This document shows, piece by piece, positions 1 to 8,536 of a DNA stretch of 64,000 bases. A program made the position numbers and the translations under genes. The first letter of the stretch is position 1. Each line of letters opens with the position of its first letter. Below the pieces are notes generated by a model that worked only from the letters and a program-made list of their open reading frames with translations, made no database searches and was not told the origin of the DNA. The stretch spans positions 186,001-250,000 of the forward strand of contig NZ_BBYG01000012.1 in assembly GCF_001184025.1 (NCBI RefSeq). Reading direction: 5' to 3'. The stretch is from Streptomyces maremycinicus (GTDB taxonomy: Bacteria > Actinomycetota > Actinomycetes > Streptomycetales > Streptomycetaceae).

Positions 1-148
1 GCTGGAAGGCCCCCACCACGACCTCGGCGACGAGCATCGCCTGCGCGATGACCAGAGCCGCTCCGACAGCCCCCAGACCGACGACCGCCACCAGGAAGAG
101 GCGGGTGGCGCGGGCGTACCGGAGGAGACGCGGGTCGATCGGTTTCAC
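1..148 (-). CDS. cydD: CydD/CydCD-type ABC transporter, N-terminus only (partial)
   Basis: Only the first 49 codons lie in the window; the gene continues beyond base 1. The peptide begins VKPIDPRLLRYARATR and runs into a hydrophobic stretch (FLVAVVGLGAVGAALVIAQ), typical of the first membrane segment of the cysteine/glutathione exporter that supports cytochrome bd assembly. It follows cydA and cydB on the same strand, as in cydABCD operons. The GTG start is the right half of a perfect parS palindrome (142-155). An AAGGG Shine-Dalgarno (about 158-162) sits nine bases upstream. Assignment is from context plus the short N-terminus. Confidence 0.8.
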   Translation of the reverse strand, partial: MKPIDPRLLRYARATRLFLVAVVGLGAVGAALVIAQAMLVAEVVVGAFQ

Positions 149-155
149 GTGAAAC
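142..155. other. parS site 1 (perfect), overlaps the cydD start codon
   Basis: GTTTCACGTGAAAC, the 14-bp ParB-binding palindrome of Streptomyces. On the minus strand the second half-site (GTGAAAC) contains the cydD GTG start codon. Confidence 0.9.
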
Positions 156-175
156 ACCCTTTTCTCACAGAGCGT

Positions 176-189
176 GTTTCACGTGAAAC
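176..189. other. parS site 2 (perfect), in a 28-bp palindrome
   Basis: Perfect GTTTCACGTGAAAC. The flanks extend it to a perfect 28-bp palindrome covering 169-196 (half-site AGAGCGTGTTTCAC). It lies between cydB and cydD. Confidence 0.9.
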
Positions 190-209
190 ACGCTCTCCTC
201 ATGTGGGGT

Positions 210-223
210 GTTTCACGTGAAAC
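210..223. other. parS site 3 (perfect), in a 32-bp palindrome after cydB
   Basis: Perfect GTTTCACGTGAAAC inside a perfect 32-bp palindrome at 201-232 (half-site ATGTGGGGTGTTTCAC). It starts six bases after the cydB stop codon, where a transcription terminator would be expected. Confidence 0.9.
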
Positions 224-237
224 ACCCCACATCAGAC

Positions 238-1242
238 TCAGTGGGCGGGCTCGGCGATGTGCTGCGTACCGATCCGCTTGCGGAACACCCAGTACGTCCA
301 GCCCTGGTAGAGGAGCACGATCGGCGTGGCGATTCCCGCACACCAGGTCATGATCTTCAGCGTGTACGGGCTCGACGAGGCGTTGGTCACCGTCAGGCTC
401 CAGCTGTCGTTGAGCGTGGACGGCATGACGTTCGGAAAGAGCGTCAGGAAGAGCATCGCCACGGCGGCCACGATGGTGACGCCGGAGAACGCGAACGACC
501 AGCCCTCGCGTCCCGCCTGGTTCGCCACGAGCGCCGCGACCAGGGCGCCGACCGCCACGACCAGGGCGACCAGACTCTTGGCGTCACCACTGTCGACCTG
601 CGTCCACAGCAGGAAGATCGAAGCGAACACGGCGGTCGCGAGCCCCACCTTGAGCGCCAGCCTCCGTGCCCGTTCCCGGATCTCGCCGACGGTCTTCAGG
701 GCCGTGAACACCGCGCCGTGGAAGGTGAACAGTGTCAGGGTCACCAGACCACCGAGCAGCGCGTACGGGTTGAGCAGGTCCCACACATTGCCCACGTACT
801 CGAAGTTCTGATCGATCTTGACGCCCCCCACGATGTTGCCGAAGGCGACACCCCAGAGGAACGCGGGAAGGAGGGAGGTCCAGAAGATCGCGGTCTCCCA
901 GTTGCGCTGCCAGTTCTCCTCGGGACGCTTCGCCCGGTACTCGAAGGCGACGCCCCGCACGATCAGGCAGACCAGGATGAGCAGCAGCGGCAGGTAGAAG
1001 CCGGAGAAGAGCGTGGCGTACCACTCGGGGAAGGCGGCGAAGGTCGCGCCGCCCGCCGTGAGCAGCCACACCTCGTTGCCGTCCCAGACGGGTCCGATCG
1101 TGTTGATGAGCACCCGCCGCTCGGGGCGGTCGCGGGCGAGCAGCTTGGTGAGGATGCCGACCCCGAAGTCGAAGCCCTCCAGGAAGAAGTAGCCGGTCCA
1201 CAGGACGGCGATCAGGACGAACCAGACGTCGTGCAGTTCCAT
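238..1242 (-). CDS. cydB: Cytochrome bd ubiquinol oxidase subunit II (CydB)
   Basis: 334-residue membrane protein, the second subunit of the cytochrome bd quinol oxidase, which reduces oxygen to water with high affinity at the cytoplasmic membrane. Family signatures near the N-terminus are GFDFGVG (about 23-29) and GPVWDGNEVWL (about 50-60), followed by several hydrophobic segments; length is normal for the family. It lies 20 bases downstream of cydA on the same strand and upstream of cydD, so it is very likely cotranscribed. Two parS palindromes separate it from cydD and could act as a partial terminator. Confidence 0.95.
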   Translation of the reverse strand: MELHDVWFVLIAVLWTGYFFLEGFDFGVGILTKLLARDRPERRVLINTIGPVWDGNEVWLLTAGGATFAAFPEWYATLFSGFYLPLLLILVCLIVRGVAFEYRAKRPEENWQRNWETAIFWTSLLPAFLWGVAFGNIVGGVKIDQNFEYVGNVWDLLNPYALLGGLVTLTLFTFHGAVFTALKTVGEIRERARRLALKVGLATAVFASIFLLWTQVDSGDAKSLVALVVAVGALVAALVANQAGREGWSFAFSGVTIVAAVAMLFLTLFPNVMPSTLNDSWSLTVTNASSSPYTLKIMTWCAGIATPIVLLYQGWTYWVFRKRIGTQHIAEPAH

Positions 1243-1262
1243 GTCTGTGCAGCTCCCTCGGC

Positions 1263-2771
1263 CTAGTAGGAGAAGGCCATCGGCTTGTCGGCGTCCCGGG
1301 AGTCGCCGCCGATCTTCGTGGGCGGGTTGAGGTCGGCCTCGGTGAGTTCGGGCGGGCCGGCCTTCACGTACTTCACCAGCAGCTTGACCTCGATGACGGC
1401 GAGGACCGCGTAGAGCGCCGTGAAGACGATCATCGAGGTGAGGACCTCGCCCTGGGAGACCCCGGGGGAGACCGCGTCACGGGTCTGGAGGACTCCGTAG
1501 ACGACCCAGGGCTGGCGGCCCATCTCGGTGAAGATCCAGCCCCAGGAGTTGGCGATCAGCGGGAAGCCCAGGGTCCAGATCGCCGCGAGCCAGTAGAGCC
1601 GGGTGAGCTTGGGGCCGAGTGCCTTGTTCTTGAACAGCACCACATGCGGCACCTCGTCCTCGCCGACCCTCAGGTGCTGAGGCAGCAGGAACTTCTTGCG
1701 GGTGAGCCAGAGTCCTGCCAGGCCGAGCGCGAAGGACGACATGCCGAAGCCGATCATCCAGCGGAATCCCCAGTAGGCGACGGGGATGTTGGGCCGGTAG
1801 TCGCCGGGCCCGTACTTCTCCTGTTCGGCCTTGTTCACATCGTTGATGCCGGGGACGTACGAGCTGAAGTCGTCGTTCGCGAGGAAGGACAGCAGACCCG
1901 GGATCTCGATGGCGACCTTGTTGTGCCCCTCCTCGACGTCGCCGTAGGCGAAGACCGAGAACGGCGCGGGCGCCTCGCCGTCCCACAGGGCCTCGGCGGC
2001 GGCCATCTTCATCGGCTGCTGCTTGAACATGACCTTGCCGAGGGTGTCGCCGCTGATGGCGGTGAGCAGACCGGCGATGACCACGGTGACCAGGCCCAAC
2101 CGCAGCGAGGTCTTCATCACCGGGATGTGCTTCTTGCGGTACAGATGGAAGGCGGCGATGCCGACCATGAAGGCGCCACCGGTGAGGAAGGCGGCGGACA
2201 TGGTGTGGAAGACCTGGCTGAGCGCGGTGTTCTGGGTCAGCACGGCCCAGAAGTCGGTGAGCTCGGCCCGCCCCTTCTCCTTGTTGATCCGGTAGCCGAC
2301 GGGGTGCTGCATCCACGAGTTGGCCGCGAGGATGAAGTACGCCGACAGGATCGTGCCGATCGAGACCATCCAGATGCAGGCCAGGTGGACCTTCTTCGGC
2401 AGCTTGTCCCAGCCGAAGATCCACAGACCGATGAAGGTGGACTCGAAGAAGAAGGCGATCAGGGCCTCGAACGCGAGCGGGGCGCCGAAGACGTCTCCGA
2501 CGAAGCGCGAGTAGTCGGACCAGTTCATACCGAACTGGAACTCCTGCACGATGCCGGTGACGACACCCATCGCAATGTTGATCAAGAAGAGTTTGCCCCA
2601 GAACTTCGTCGCCCTGAGGTACTTCTCGTTCGCCGTGCGTACCCAGGCGGTCTCCAGCCCGGCGGTGAGGGCCGCGAGGGAGATCGTCAGGGGGACGAAG
2701 AGGAAGTGGTAGACGGTGGTGATGCCGAACTGCCAGCGCGCCAGTGTCTCCGGCGCCAAAGCCAGGTCCAC
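1263..2771 (-). CDS. cydA: Cytochrome bd ubiquinol oxidase subunit I (CydA)
   Basis: 502-residue haem-bearing subunit of the cytochrome bd oxidase. The N-terminus (VDLALAPETLARWQFGITTVYH) carries the conserved early His (about residue 22) corresponding to a haem ligand of the family, followed by FLFVPLTI and the GMNWSDYSRFVGDVFGAPLA region. A hydrophilic loop around GINDVNKAEQEKYGPGDYRP corresponds to the quinol-binding Q-loop. The GTG start at 2771 was chosen over the longer ATG frame (to 2825) because AAGGAG sits six bases upstream and the longer frame would run over the Rex operator. First gene of the cyd operon. Confidence 0.95.
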   Translation of the reverse strand: MDLALAPETLARWQFGITTVYHFLFVPLTISLAALTAGLETAWVRTANEKYLRATKFWGKLFLINIAMGVVTGIVQEFQFGMNWSDYSRFVGDVFGAPLAFEALIAFFFESTFIGLWIFGWDKLPKKVHLACIWMVSIGTILSAYFILAANSWMQHPVGYRINKEKGRAELTDFWAVLTQNTALSQVFHTMSAAFLTGGAFMVGIAAFHLYRKKHIPVMKTSLRLGLVTVVIAGLLTAISGDTLGKVMFKQQPMKMAAAEALWDGEAPAPFSVFAYGDVEEGHNKVAIEIPGLLSFLANDDFSSYVPGINDVNKAEQEKYGPGDYRPNIPVAYWGFRWMIGFGMSSFALGLAGLWLTRKKFLLPQHLRVGEDEVPHVVLFKNKALGPKLTRLYWLAAIWTLGFPLIANSWGWIFTEMGRQPWVVYGVLQTRDAVSPGVSQGEVLTSMIVFTALYAVLAVIEVKLLVKYVKAGPPELTEADLNPPTKIGGDSRDADKPMAFSY

Positions 2772-2803
2772 GTCGTCACTCCTTACCCACTCGTGGATCA
2801 CGC

Positions 2804-2821
2804 TTGTGAAAGCGTTCACAT
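2804..2821. promoter_or_regulatory. Rex operator (ROP) upstream of cydA
   Basis: TTGTGAAAGCGTTCACAT matches the redox-sensing repressor Rex operator TTGTGAAnnnnTTCACAA at all but the last base. It lies 33 bases upstream of the cydA GTG. In Streptomyces coelicolor the cyd operon is a known Rex target that responds to the NADH/NAD+ ratio. A second overlapping TGTGAA half-site follows at about 2820-2827. Confidence 0.85.
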
Positions 2822-2859
2822 TCACAAGCTAGTATGACGCACTGATTTTCGACAAGCGA

Positions 2860-2893
2860 AGGGGGGTCCCCGGCTACCCGCGGGAACCCCCCT
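2860..2893 (-). terminator. Hairpin downstream of the hisC-type gene
   Basis: Inverted repeat AGGGGGGT ... ACCCCCCT with a further inner CCCG/CGGG, between the aminotransferase stop (2936) and the cydA promoter. It is the likely terminator that isolates the cyd promoter. Confidence 0.6.
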
Positions 2894-2935
2894 GCCACCC
2901 CTGCCGACCAGCCGGAACCGGCGGCCGATCACTCG

Positions 2936-4015
2936 TTACAGCTCCTTGCGGAAGCCTTCCGCCACCTTCAGGAAGATGTCGTTCGCCTCGTTCTCCCCGA
3001 TCGTCACCCGCACACCCTCACCCGGGAAGGGCCGCACCACGACACCAGCCCGCTCACAGGCGGCGGCGAAGGGAACCGTGGCCTCGCCGAGCCGCAGCCA
3101 CACGAAGTTGGCCTGGGTCTCGGGCACCGTCCAGCCCTGCGCGCGCAGCCCCTCGACCACCCGCAGGCGCTCGCACACCAGGGAACCGACCCGGCCGAGC
3201 AGCGCGTCCTCGGCACGCAGCGAGGCGATCGCGGCCTCCTGCGCGAGCTGGCTCACACCGAACGGCACCGCCGTCTTGCGCAGGGCCTCCGCCACCGGCT
3301 CGTGGGCGATGGCGAAGCCGATCCGCAGACCGGCCAGCCCGTAGGCCTTGGAGAAGGTCCGCAGGACGCAGACATTGGGCCGCTCGCGGTACAGCTCCAC
3401 ACCGTCCGGCACCTCGGGGTCGCGGATGAACTCGCGGTACGCCTCGTCGAGCACGACCAGCACGTCACGCGGCACCCGGTCGAGGAACCGTTCCAGCTCG
3501 GCCCGCTTCACCACGGTGCCCGTGGGGTTGTTGGGGTTGCAGACGAAGATCAGACGGGTCCGCTCGGTGATGGCGTCGGCCATCGCGTCCAGGTCGTGCA
3601 CGTCCCCGGGCGTCAGCGGTACCTGCACGGCCTTCGCGCCGCTGATCTGCGTGATGATCGGGTAGGCCTCGAAGGACCGCCAGGCGTAGATCACCTCGTC
3701 GCCGGGGCCAGACGTGGCCTGGACGAGCTGCTGGGCGACACCGACCGAGCCGGTGCCGGTGGCCAGGTGGGAGGCGGGGACGCCGAACCGCTCGGACAGC
3801 TCCTTGATCAGAAGCGTGCAGGCCAGGTCCGGATAGCGGTTGAAGGCGGCGGCCGCCGCCGTCACCGACTCCATCACGCCCGGCAGCGGCGGATAGGGGT
3901 TCTCGTTGGAGGACAGCTTGTAGGCCACGGGACCGCCGCCCGCGGCCGGCTTGCCCGGCTTGTAGGTGGGGATCCCCTCCAGCTCGGCGCGCAGCTTGGG
4001 GCTCGTCTCGCTCAC
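2936..4015 (-). CDS. hisC: Histidinol-phosphate / aromatic aminotransferase, HisC type
   Basis: 359-residue fold-type I PLP aminotransferase. Features include [11 protein letters not shown] (substrate region), CNPNNPTGT (PLP phosphate/ring contacts), [10 protein letters not shown] (the Asp that binds the pyridine nitrogen), [14 protein letters not shown] (Schiff-base Lys in SKAYG, then the conserved Arg) and FVWLRLG near the end. The GTG start ([20 protein letters not shown]) was chosen for an excellent GAGGAGG six bases upstream. There are no other histidine genes nearby, so this may be a second HisC paralogue or a phenylalanine/tyrosine aminotransferase; sequence alone does not separate these. 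Confidence 0.85.
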   Translation of the reverse strand: MSETSPKLRAELEGIPTYKPGKPAAGGGPVAYKLSSNENPYPPLPGVMESVTAAAAAFNRYPDLACTLLIKELSERFGVPASHLATGTGSVGVAQQLVQATSGPGDEVIYAWRSFEAYPIITQISGAKAVQVPLTPGDVHDLDAMADAITERTRLIFVCNPNNPTGTVVKRAELERFLDRVPRDVLVVLDEAYREFIRDPEVPDGVELYRERPNVCVLRTFSKAYGLAGLRIGFAIAHEPVAEALRKTAVPFGVSQLAQEAAIASLRAEDALLGRVGSLVCERLRVVEGLRAQGWTVPETQANFVWLRLGEATVPFAAACERAGVVVRPFPGEGVRVTIGENEANDIFLKVAEGFRKEL

Positions 4016-4428
4016 CGCAGTCCTCCTCGTGACCACCACCGGGTTCAATACTGCTCACCTTATGAGGATTCGGCGCCGGTGCGTACAGCTGAGCGGGGAC
4101 CGGGGCTCGAAACGGAGGGACCTCTGCGACTTCTGAGGACGAAGCCGCACGAAGGCGTACGCGCCAGGGGGCGCGCTGCACATATATCTACGCGCCCGTG
4201 GTGCACTCCGTGGCGCGCATCCCTCGTGCAGGTGAGTTGAGACCTCTTCGAGACATCGGCGCGTTGGCAGGCTCATCCGTGCCGACGCGTCACGTCTTGG
4301 CATTGGAGGAGTTAACTGCATTGGTTTCCAAGGTACTTGGTGGTGTTTGGCCTTGCAGAAACGTGCCTGTCAATGCGTGCATATGCGTCCGCCCTACCCC
4401 ACCGAATGAGCCCTACTATCGGCTCGCC
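4016..4428. other. Divergent promoter region between hisC-type gene and lacI-type gene
   Basis: 413 bases without a convincing gene. The minus-strand reading frame at 4055-4321 is Arg/Pro-rich with no family resemblance. The region holds an inverted repeat GGGCGCG ... CGCGCCC (about 4169-4199) and, just before the lacI-type start, a TACTAT hexamer at 4414-4419 that could be a -10 element. No consensus operator can be assigned. Confidence 0.5.
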
Positions 4429-5541
4429 ATGACAGCAGCAGGGAAGCACCAGGTGAGCCGCGCGGAAACCTCACGCCGAGGCAGCCGGCCGGGCCGGGCG
4501 GGCATCAGGGACGTGGCCGCCGCCGCCGGAGTCTCCATCACGACCGTCTCCGACGCCCTCAACGGCAAGGGCAGGCTCCCGGACGCCACCCGACGCCATG
4601 TCCGCGAGGTCGCCGACCGACTCGGCTACCGCCCTTCGGCGGCGGCCCGAACCCTCCGTACCGGCAAGTCGGGCCTCATCGGCCTGACCGTGACGACATA
4701 CGGGGATGAACCTTTCACCTTCACCGAGTTCGCGTACTTCGCGGAGATGGCGCGCGCCGCGACCTCGGCCGCGCTCGCCCGCGGCTACGCGCTCGTCATC
4801 CTCCCCGCGACCTCGCGCCACGACGTGTGGTCCAACGTCGCCCTGGACGGCACGGTCGTCATCGATCCCTCCGATCAGGATCCGGTGGTCAGCGAGCTGG
4901 TCCGGCAGGGGTTACCGGTCGTCTCCGACGGCCGCCCGGCCGGCACGCTCCCGGTCACCGCGTGGGTGGACAACGACCACGAGGCCGCCGTCCTCGACAT
5001 CCTCGACCACCTGGCCGACGCCGGCGCCCGCCGGATCGGCCTCCTCACCGGCACCACGACGGACACCTACACACACCTGTCGACCAGCGCGTACCTGCGG
5101 TGGTGCGAGCGGGTCGGGCAGGACCCGGTCTACGAGGCCTACCCCGCCCACGACCCGTGCGCGGGCGCCGTGGCCGCCGACCGGCTCCTCGCCCGCCCCG
5201 ACCGCCCCGACGCCGTCTACGGACTGTTCGACCCCAACGGCACCGACCTGCTCGCCGCGGCCCGCCGCTACGGGCTGCGGGTCCCCGAGGACCTGCTGAT
5301 CGTGTGCTGTAGCGAGTCCACGGTGTACGCCAACACCGAGCCGCCGGTGACGACCCTGTCGCTGAAGCCGCGCCGCATCGGCACGGCGGTGGTGCAACTC
5401 CTCATCGACGCGATCGAGGGTGCGGAATCGGACCGCCCGGTCGAGCAGGTGATACCCACGGAACTGTTCGTACGGACGTCCTCGCAGCGACGCCCCCCAC
5501 GGACCACGGTCAGCCCGCCCCGGACGCCGGAGGAGAACTAG
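4429..5541 (+). CDS. LacI-family transcriptional regulator with a TTA codon
   Basis: 370-residue repressor. An N-terminal LacI helix-turn-helix (GIRDVAAAAGVSITTVSDAL, about residues 25-45) and hinge (GYRPSAAARTLRTGKSGLIG) are followed by a periplasmic-binding-protein-like effector domain. The ATG at 4429 has no Shine-Dalgarno, but a TACTAT hexamer lies ten bases upstream, suggesting a leaderless transcript. Leu162 is encoded by TTA (4912-4914), the codon read by the developmental bldA tRNA in Streptomyces; I found no other in-frame TTA in a real gene of this window. Likely developmentally timed. The effector sugar is unknown. Confidence 0.88.
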   Translation: MTAAGKHQVSRAETSRRGSRPGRAGIRDVAAAAGVSITTVSDALNGKGRLPDATRRHVREVADRLGYRPSAAARTLRTGKSGLIGLTVTTYGDEPFTFTEFAYFAEMARAATSAALARGYALVILPATSRHDVWSNVALDGTVVIDPSDQDPVVSELVRQGLPVVSDGRPAGTLPVTAWVDNDHEAAVLDILDHLADAGARRIGLLTGTTTDTYTHLSTSAYLRWCERVGQDPVYEAYPAHDPCAGAVAADRLLARPDRPDAVYGLFDPNGTDLLAAARRYGLRVPEDLLIVCCSESTVYANTEPPVTTLSLKPRRIGTAVVQLLIDAIEGAESDRPVEQVIPTELFVRTSSQRRPPRTTVSPPRTPEEN

Positions 5542-5543
5542 CC

Positions 5544-5597
5544 GGCCGCCGCTCCCCAGGACCCACGCCACGGCGCGAGTCGCGGGGAGCGGCGGCC
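5544..5597 (+). terminator. Terminator hairpin after the lacI-type gene
   Basis: Perfect 14-bp inverted repeat GGCCGCCGCTCCCC ... GGGGAGCGGCGGCC beginning two bases after the stop codon. Confidence 0.65.
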
Positions 5598-5675
5598 TGT
5601 TCGGGGGAGCGCGGGGGCGGACGGCGCGGGAGAGGTGGTGCGGCAGGGGCGGGCGTTGCGGGAGGGGGCGCGCGG

Positions 5676-5733
5676 TGCGGAGGGGAGCGGGCCCTGCCGG
5701 AGGGGAGCGGGCGCTGCGGAGGGGAGCGGCAGC
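5676..5733. repeat. Short G-rich tandem repeat, 3 copies
   Basis: Three near-identical units, each containing CGGAGGGGAGCGG, spaced 20 and 19 bases apart. Noncoding, purine-rich on the plus strand. Confidence 0.65.
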
Positions 5734-6143
5734 GCGTAGGGAGTGGTGCGCGTCAACGAAAGTTGGCGGGAGGCACGTACGGGCGGTTTTCGGCGGTGCG
5801 GGAGACATCGGACGTCGCATCGGCAACAGCCTCCTCATCGACCCCGTTCCGGCCGCCGAAATCGACCGCGTCCGGCCGATGCCGTCCTCGGATCCGTCCG
5901 ACGGAGCAGCCCGCAGGGGTGGGGCGCGGGTGCGGGCACGGTGCGCGCCGGGTGAGCGCGCACTGCCGAAGCCCTGCCCAATCGGGGCGAATGCCGCGAT
6001 GAACTGGAGCCTTGCTCCGATTCACCACCCCTGGGTCATCACACGGCACGATCCGCATTCCTATGATGGACGCACGGCACCGCGGGCCGCTGCGACCAGG
6101 CAGCCCGAAGGGTGCAGATGCGGCGCGATGGTGGAGGGGTCTG

Positions 6144-7229
6144 ATGACTCAGGGGGCCGGTCAGGGACCCGAGGTGGAGCGGACGGCGACGTTGCGCGAC
6201 TTCCGGGTGCCCGCGTACGTGCACGAGACCGGTCCGTACGACCCCGGCACGGAACCCGGCAATGCCGCGCCGCCGATCGAGGAGCCGCTGGAGCACCCGG
6301 ACGGCTACACGCCCACCCAGCGCGACCTGCCCGTCATCAGCCGGCGCGGTGACACCCTCCAGGTGGCGGTGGACCCGGCGGCCGTGCAGGCCCCGCTGCC
6401 GGCGACCGGCCCGGGACCGCTGTTCGTCGTCGGCGACGTCCATGGCTACCTCGACGAACTGGTGGCCGCGCTCCAGGAGAAGGGCCTGGTCGACTCCGCC
6501 GGCAACTGGTGCGCGGGCACCGCCCGGCTGTGGTTCCTCGGTGACTTCACCGACCGCGGCCCGGACGGCATCGGCGTCATCGACCTCGTCATGCGGCTGT
6601 CCGCGGAGGCCGCGGCGGCCGGCGGGTACTGCAAGGCCCTCATGGGCAACCACGAACTGCTGCTGCTCGGCGCCAAGCGTTTCGGCGACACGCCCGTGAA
6701 CTCCGGTGCGGGCACCGCCACCTTCCAGGCGGCCTGGCTGCTCAACGGCGGCCAGAAGCACGACATGGACCGTCTCCAGGATCACCACCTCCAGTGGATG
6801 GCCCGCCTCGACGCGGTCGAGGAGGTCGACGGCCACCTGCTCGTCCACTCCGACACCACCGCCTACCTCGACTACGGCGACTCGATCGAGGCGGTCAACG
6901 ACACCGTCCGCGAGACGATCACGCGCAACGACGCGGACGAGGTGTGGGACCTGTTCCGCAAGTTCACCAAGCGCTTCTCCTTCCGCGACGAGGGCGGCGC
7001 CGACGCCGTACGCTCCCTGCTCGATACGTACGGCGGCACCCGGATCGTTCACGGCCACAGCCCGATTCCCTACCTTCTGGGCGAAGTCGGCTCCGAGGAC
7101 GGCGAGGACAACGGCGGCCCGCATGTCGAGGGGCCGCACGTCTACGCGGACGGGCTGGCCATCGCGATGGACGGCGGCGTGACGATGGCCGGAAAGCTGC
7201 TGGTCCAGCAACTGCCCCTGGACATCTGA
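6144..7229 (+). CDS. Calcineurin-like metallophosphoesterase (Ser/Thr phosphatase type)
   Basis: 361-residue protein with the metallophosphatase signature in order: GDVHGY (about 96), GDFTDRGPDG (about 135), GNHE (about 168) and a late GTRIVHGHSPI. These supply the two-metal ligands and catalytic His of the PPP/calcineurin superfamily. An N-terminal segment of about 90 residues before the motif has no recognised domain. The ATG at 6144 follows GGAGGGG by four bases. Probable cytoplasmic protein phosphatase or nucleotide phosphohydrolase; the substrate is not evident. Stands alone between terminators. Confidence 0.88.
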   Translation: MTQGAGQGPEVERTATLRDFRVPAYVHETGPYDPGTEPGNAAPPIEEPLEHPDGYTPTQRDLPVISRRGDTLQVAVDPAAVQAPLPATGPGPLFVVGDVHGYLDELVAALQEKGLVDSAGNWCAGTARLWFLGDFTDRGPDGIGVIDLVMRLSAEAAAAGGYCKALMGNHELLLLGAKRFGDTPVNSGAGTATFQAAWLLNGGQKHDMDRLQDHHLQWMARLDAVEEVDGHLLVHSDTTAYLDYGDSIEAVNDTVRETITRNDADEVWDLFRKFTKRFSFRDEGGADAVRSLLDTYGGTRIVHGHSPIPYLLGEVGSEDGEDNGGPHVEGPHVYADGLAIAMDGGVTMAGKLLVQQLPLDI

Positions 7230-7234
7230 GTAGT

Positions 7235-7253
7235 CCCCGGGCATCTCCCGGGG
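7235..7253 (+). terminator. Short hairpin after the phosphoesterase gene
   Basis: CCCCGGG-catct-CCCGGGG just after the stop codon at 7229. Confidence 0.5.
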
Positions 7254-7432
7254 CAGAAGTACCCCACTGTGGGTCGTCGGTGACGTCGCAGGCCAGGGGC
7301 CAATTTCGGCAAACCCCCTGTCACCCCATGCCGTCACCGCTCTACCATCGGGTTATCCGTAGCAGGCTCCCCTCCGTTTCTGCCCGACGGCTCGTTGGCA
7401 TGCGAGCCCCAAGCCCTACGGAGCATCGGGGG

Positions 7433-8308
7433 ATGCAGATGAACAGCGTTCCGCAGCACCTCAACAGCGAGGACCGCCAAGAGTACGAGCGAATCCTCGA
7501 CGAGGCGCTGCGCTCCGCCCCACACCACCCGGAACTGACCGCAGTCGGACAGCGGCTCAACCCCGAACAACTGCGCACCATGGCCCTCAACGCCTCGGCC
7601 CTCATCACGGTGGCCGCGGCGGCCGAGTACCAGCACTATGTGAAGGTCCGCGAGGAACTGCGCCATCCCGCGCCGTCCACCCCGTCGTCCCCGTCCGAGA
7701 CCGGCTCCGCGGAGCCGGGCGCGGCCGCGATGGGGCTCGCCACCACCATGGGGGAGGCGGCCCAGGCCGCCGAAGCCGCCGGGGCGGGCGCCGTCGCCGC
7801 GGTCCTGACCCCCGTCCTCGCCGGGGCAGCCGCGGTGATCTTCCTGCTCGTCGGCTATCTCCTCAGGATGCTCGACCCCGAGCAGGGGTTCGCCCGGACC
7901 ATGGTCACCGCCGGCTGGACGTTCGGGGCCGTGGCGGTGGCCGCGATCCTCGTCGCCACCGTCGCGCTGCTGCTCACCGCTCTGCGCAACCGGCCCTCCC
8001 TGGAGGCGGGACCGTACAGCGAACTGAGCCAGGAGGTCGACCAGGCCAGGGAAGCCTGGCGGGAAGCCCTGCTGGTGCGCGGCATCCTGCCGTTTCTCCG
8101 GGAGGCGCTCGCCGATCCCGGCACGGCGGCGGCCCTGCACACCGCTCCCGCCCCACCGGCCCCCGTCAACCGCCTCCCGAAGATCGGCTACGACCGCCCG
8201 GGGTTCAGCAGCCCGGACGACGGCCGCTCGACCGGCCCGCGCCCGAGCTTCAGCAGCCCGGACTACAGCAGCCCGGACTTCGGCGGCCCGGAGCACCAGC
8301 CGGAATAG
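7433..8308 (+). CDS. Membrane protein of unknown function
   Basis: About 291 residues. An N-terminal cytoplasmic segment (about 1-110) is followed by two hydrophobic helices (AVAAVLTPVLAGAAAVIFLL and TFGAVAVAAILVATVALLL, roughly 120-185), a charged helical region (SQEVDQAREAWREALLVRGI) and a repetitive tail rich in SSPDDG / FSSPDYSSPDFGGPE. I do not recognise a family. Two ATGs (7433 and 7439) are possible and neither has a strong Shine-Dalgarno. Actinobacterial codon bias and a clean reading frame support it as a gene. Confidence 0.75.
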   Translation: MQMNSVPQHLNSEDRQEYERILDEALRSAPHHPELTAVGQRLNPEQLRTMALNASALITVAAAAEYQHYVKVREELRHPAPSTPSSPSETGSAEPGAAAMGLATTMGEAAQAAEAAGAGAVAAVLTPVLAGAAAVIFLLVGYLLRMLDPEQGFARTMVTAGWTFGAVAVAAILVATVALLLTALRNRPSLEAGPYSELSQEVDQAREAWREALLVRGILPFLREALADPGTAAALHTAPAPPAPVNRLPKIGYDRPGFSSPDDGRSTGPRPSFSSPDYSSPDFGGPEHQPE

Positions 8309-8354
8309 GCACTCGGCTTGCGCCCCCGCCGACCCCACCGAGGGGGAGCGCAAG

Positions 8355-8380
8355 CCGTACGCCCGGCGCCGGGCGTACGG
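8355..8380. terminator. Bidirectional terminator palindrome
   Basis: A perfect 26-bp palindrome (half-site CCGTACGCCCGGC) between the convergent membrane-protein and TerD-vWA genes. Confidence 0.6.
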
Positions 8381-8536
8381 GTGAGGAGCCGGTCCACGGA
8401 CCGGGCCTGCCCGCCCTGCGGCGCTCAGCGCCGCGCTCGGCCCGCGTCCGGCCCCGTGCTCAGTGCTGCCTTGTGCTCAGTGCTGCCCTCTGCCGGCCCG
8501 GTCACGGAGCCGTGCGGCCCAGAAGAGCGAGCCCCG

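Larger units (their letters stand above)
5542..6143. other. 602-base intergenic region with GC-rich repeats
   Basis: Contains the lacI-type terminator, then a G-rich stretch with three copies of a 13-base core (CGGAGGGGAGCGG at 5678, 5698 and 5717) at 19-20 base intervals. Reading frames here are low-complexity Arg/Gly/Pro translations with no recognisable protein. The last 100 bases should hold the phosphoesterase promoter. Confidence 0.5.

Noticed and set aside
208-1266. Long plus-strand open frame (352 codons) over cydB
   Set aside because: Antisense shadow: its Arg/His/Gln/Glu/Asp-rich translation is typical of GC-rich reverse frames. cydB on the other strand is clearly real. The same applies to frames such as 1644-2837, 8463-9785, 31028-32935, 41385-43901, 48063-49676 and 44752-45882.
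2772-2825. Longer CydA start at 2825
   Set aside because: It adds 18 residues with no Shine-Dalgarno and would put the Rex operator inside the gene; GTG 2771 has AAGGAG at the right distance.
4055-4321. 88-codon minus-strand frame between hisC-type and lacI-type genes
   Set aside because: No family resemblance, Arg/Pro-rich, and it overlaps the divergent promoter region.
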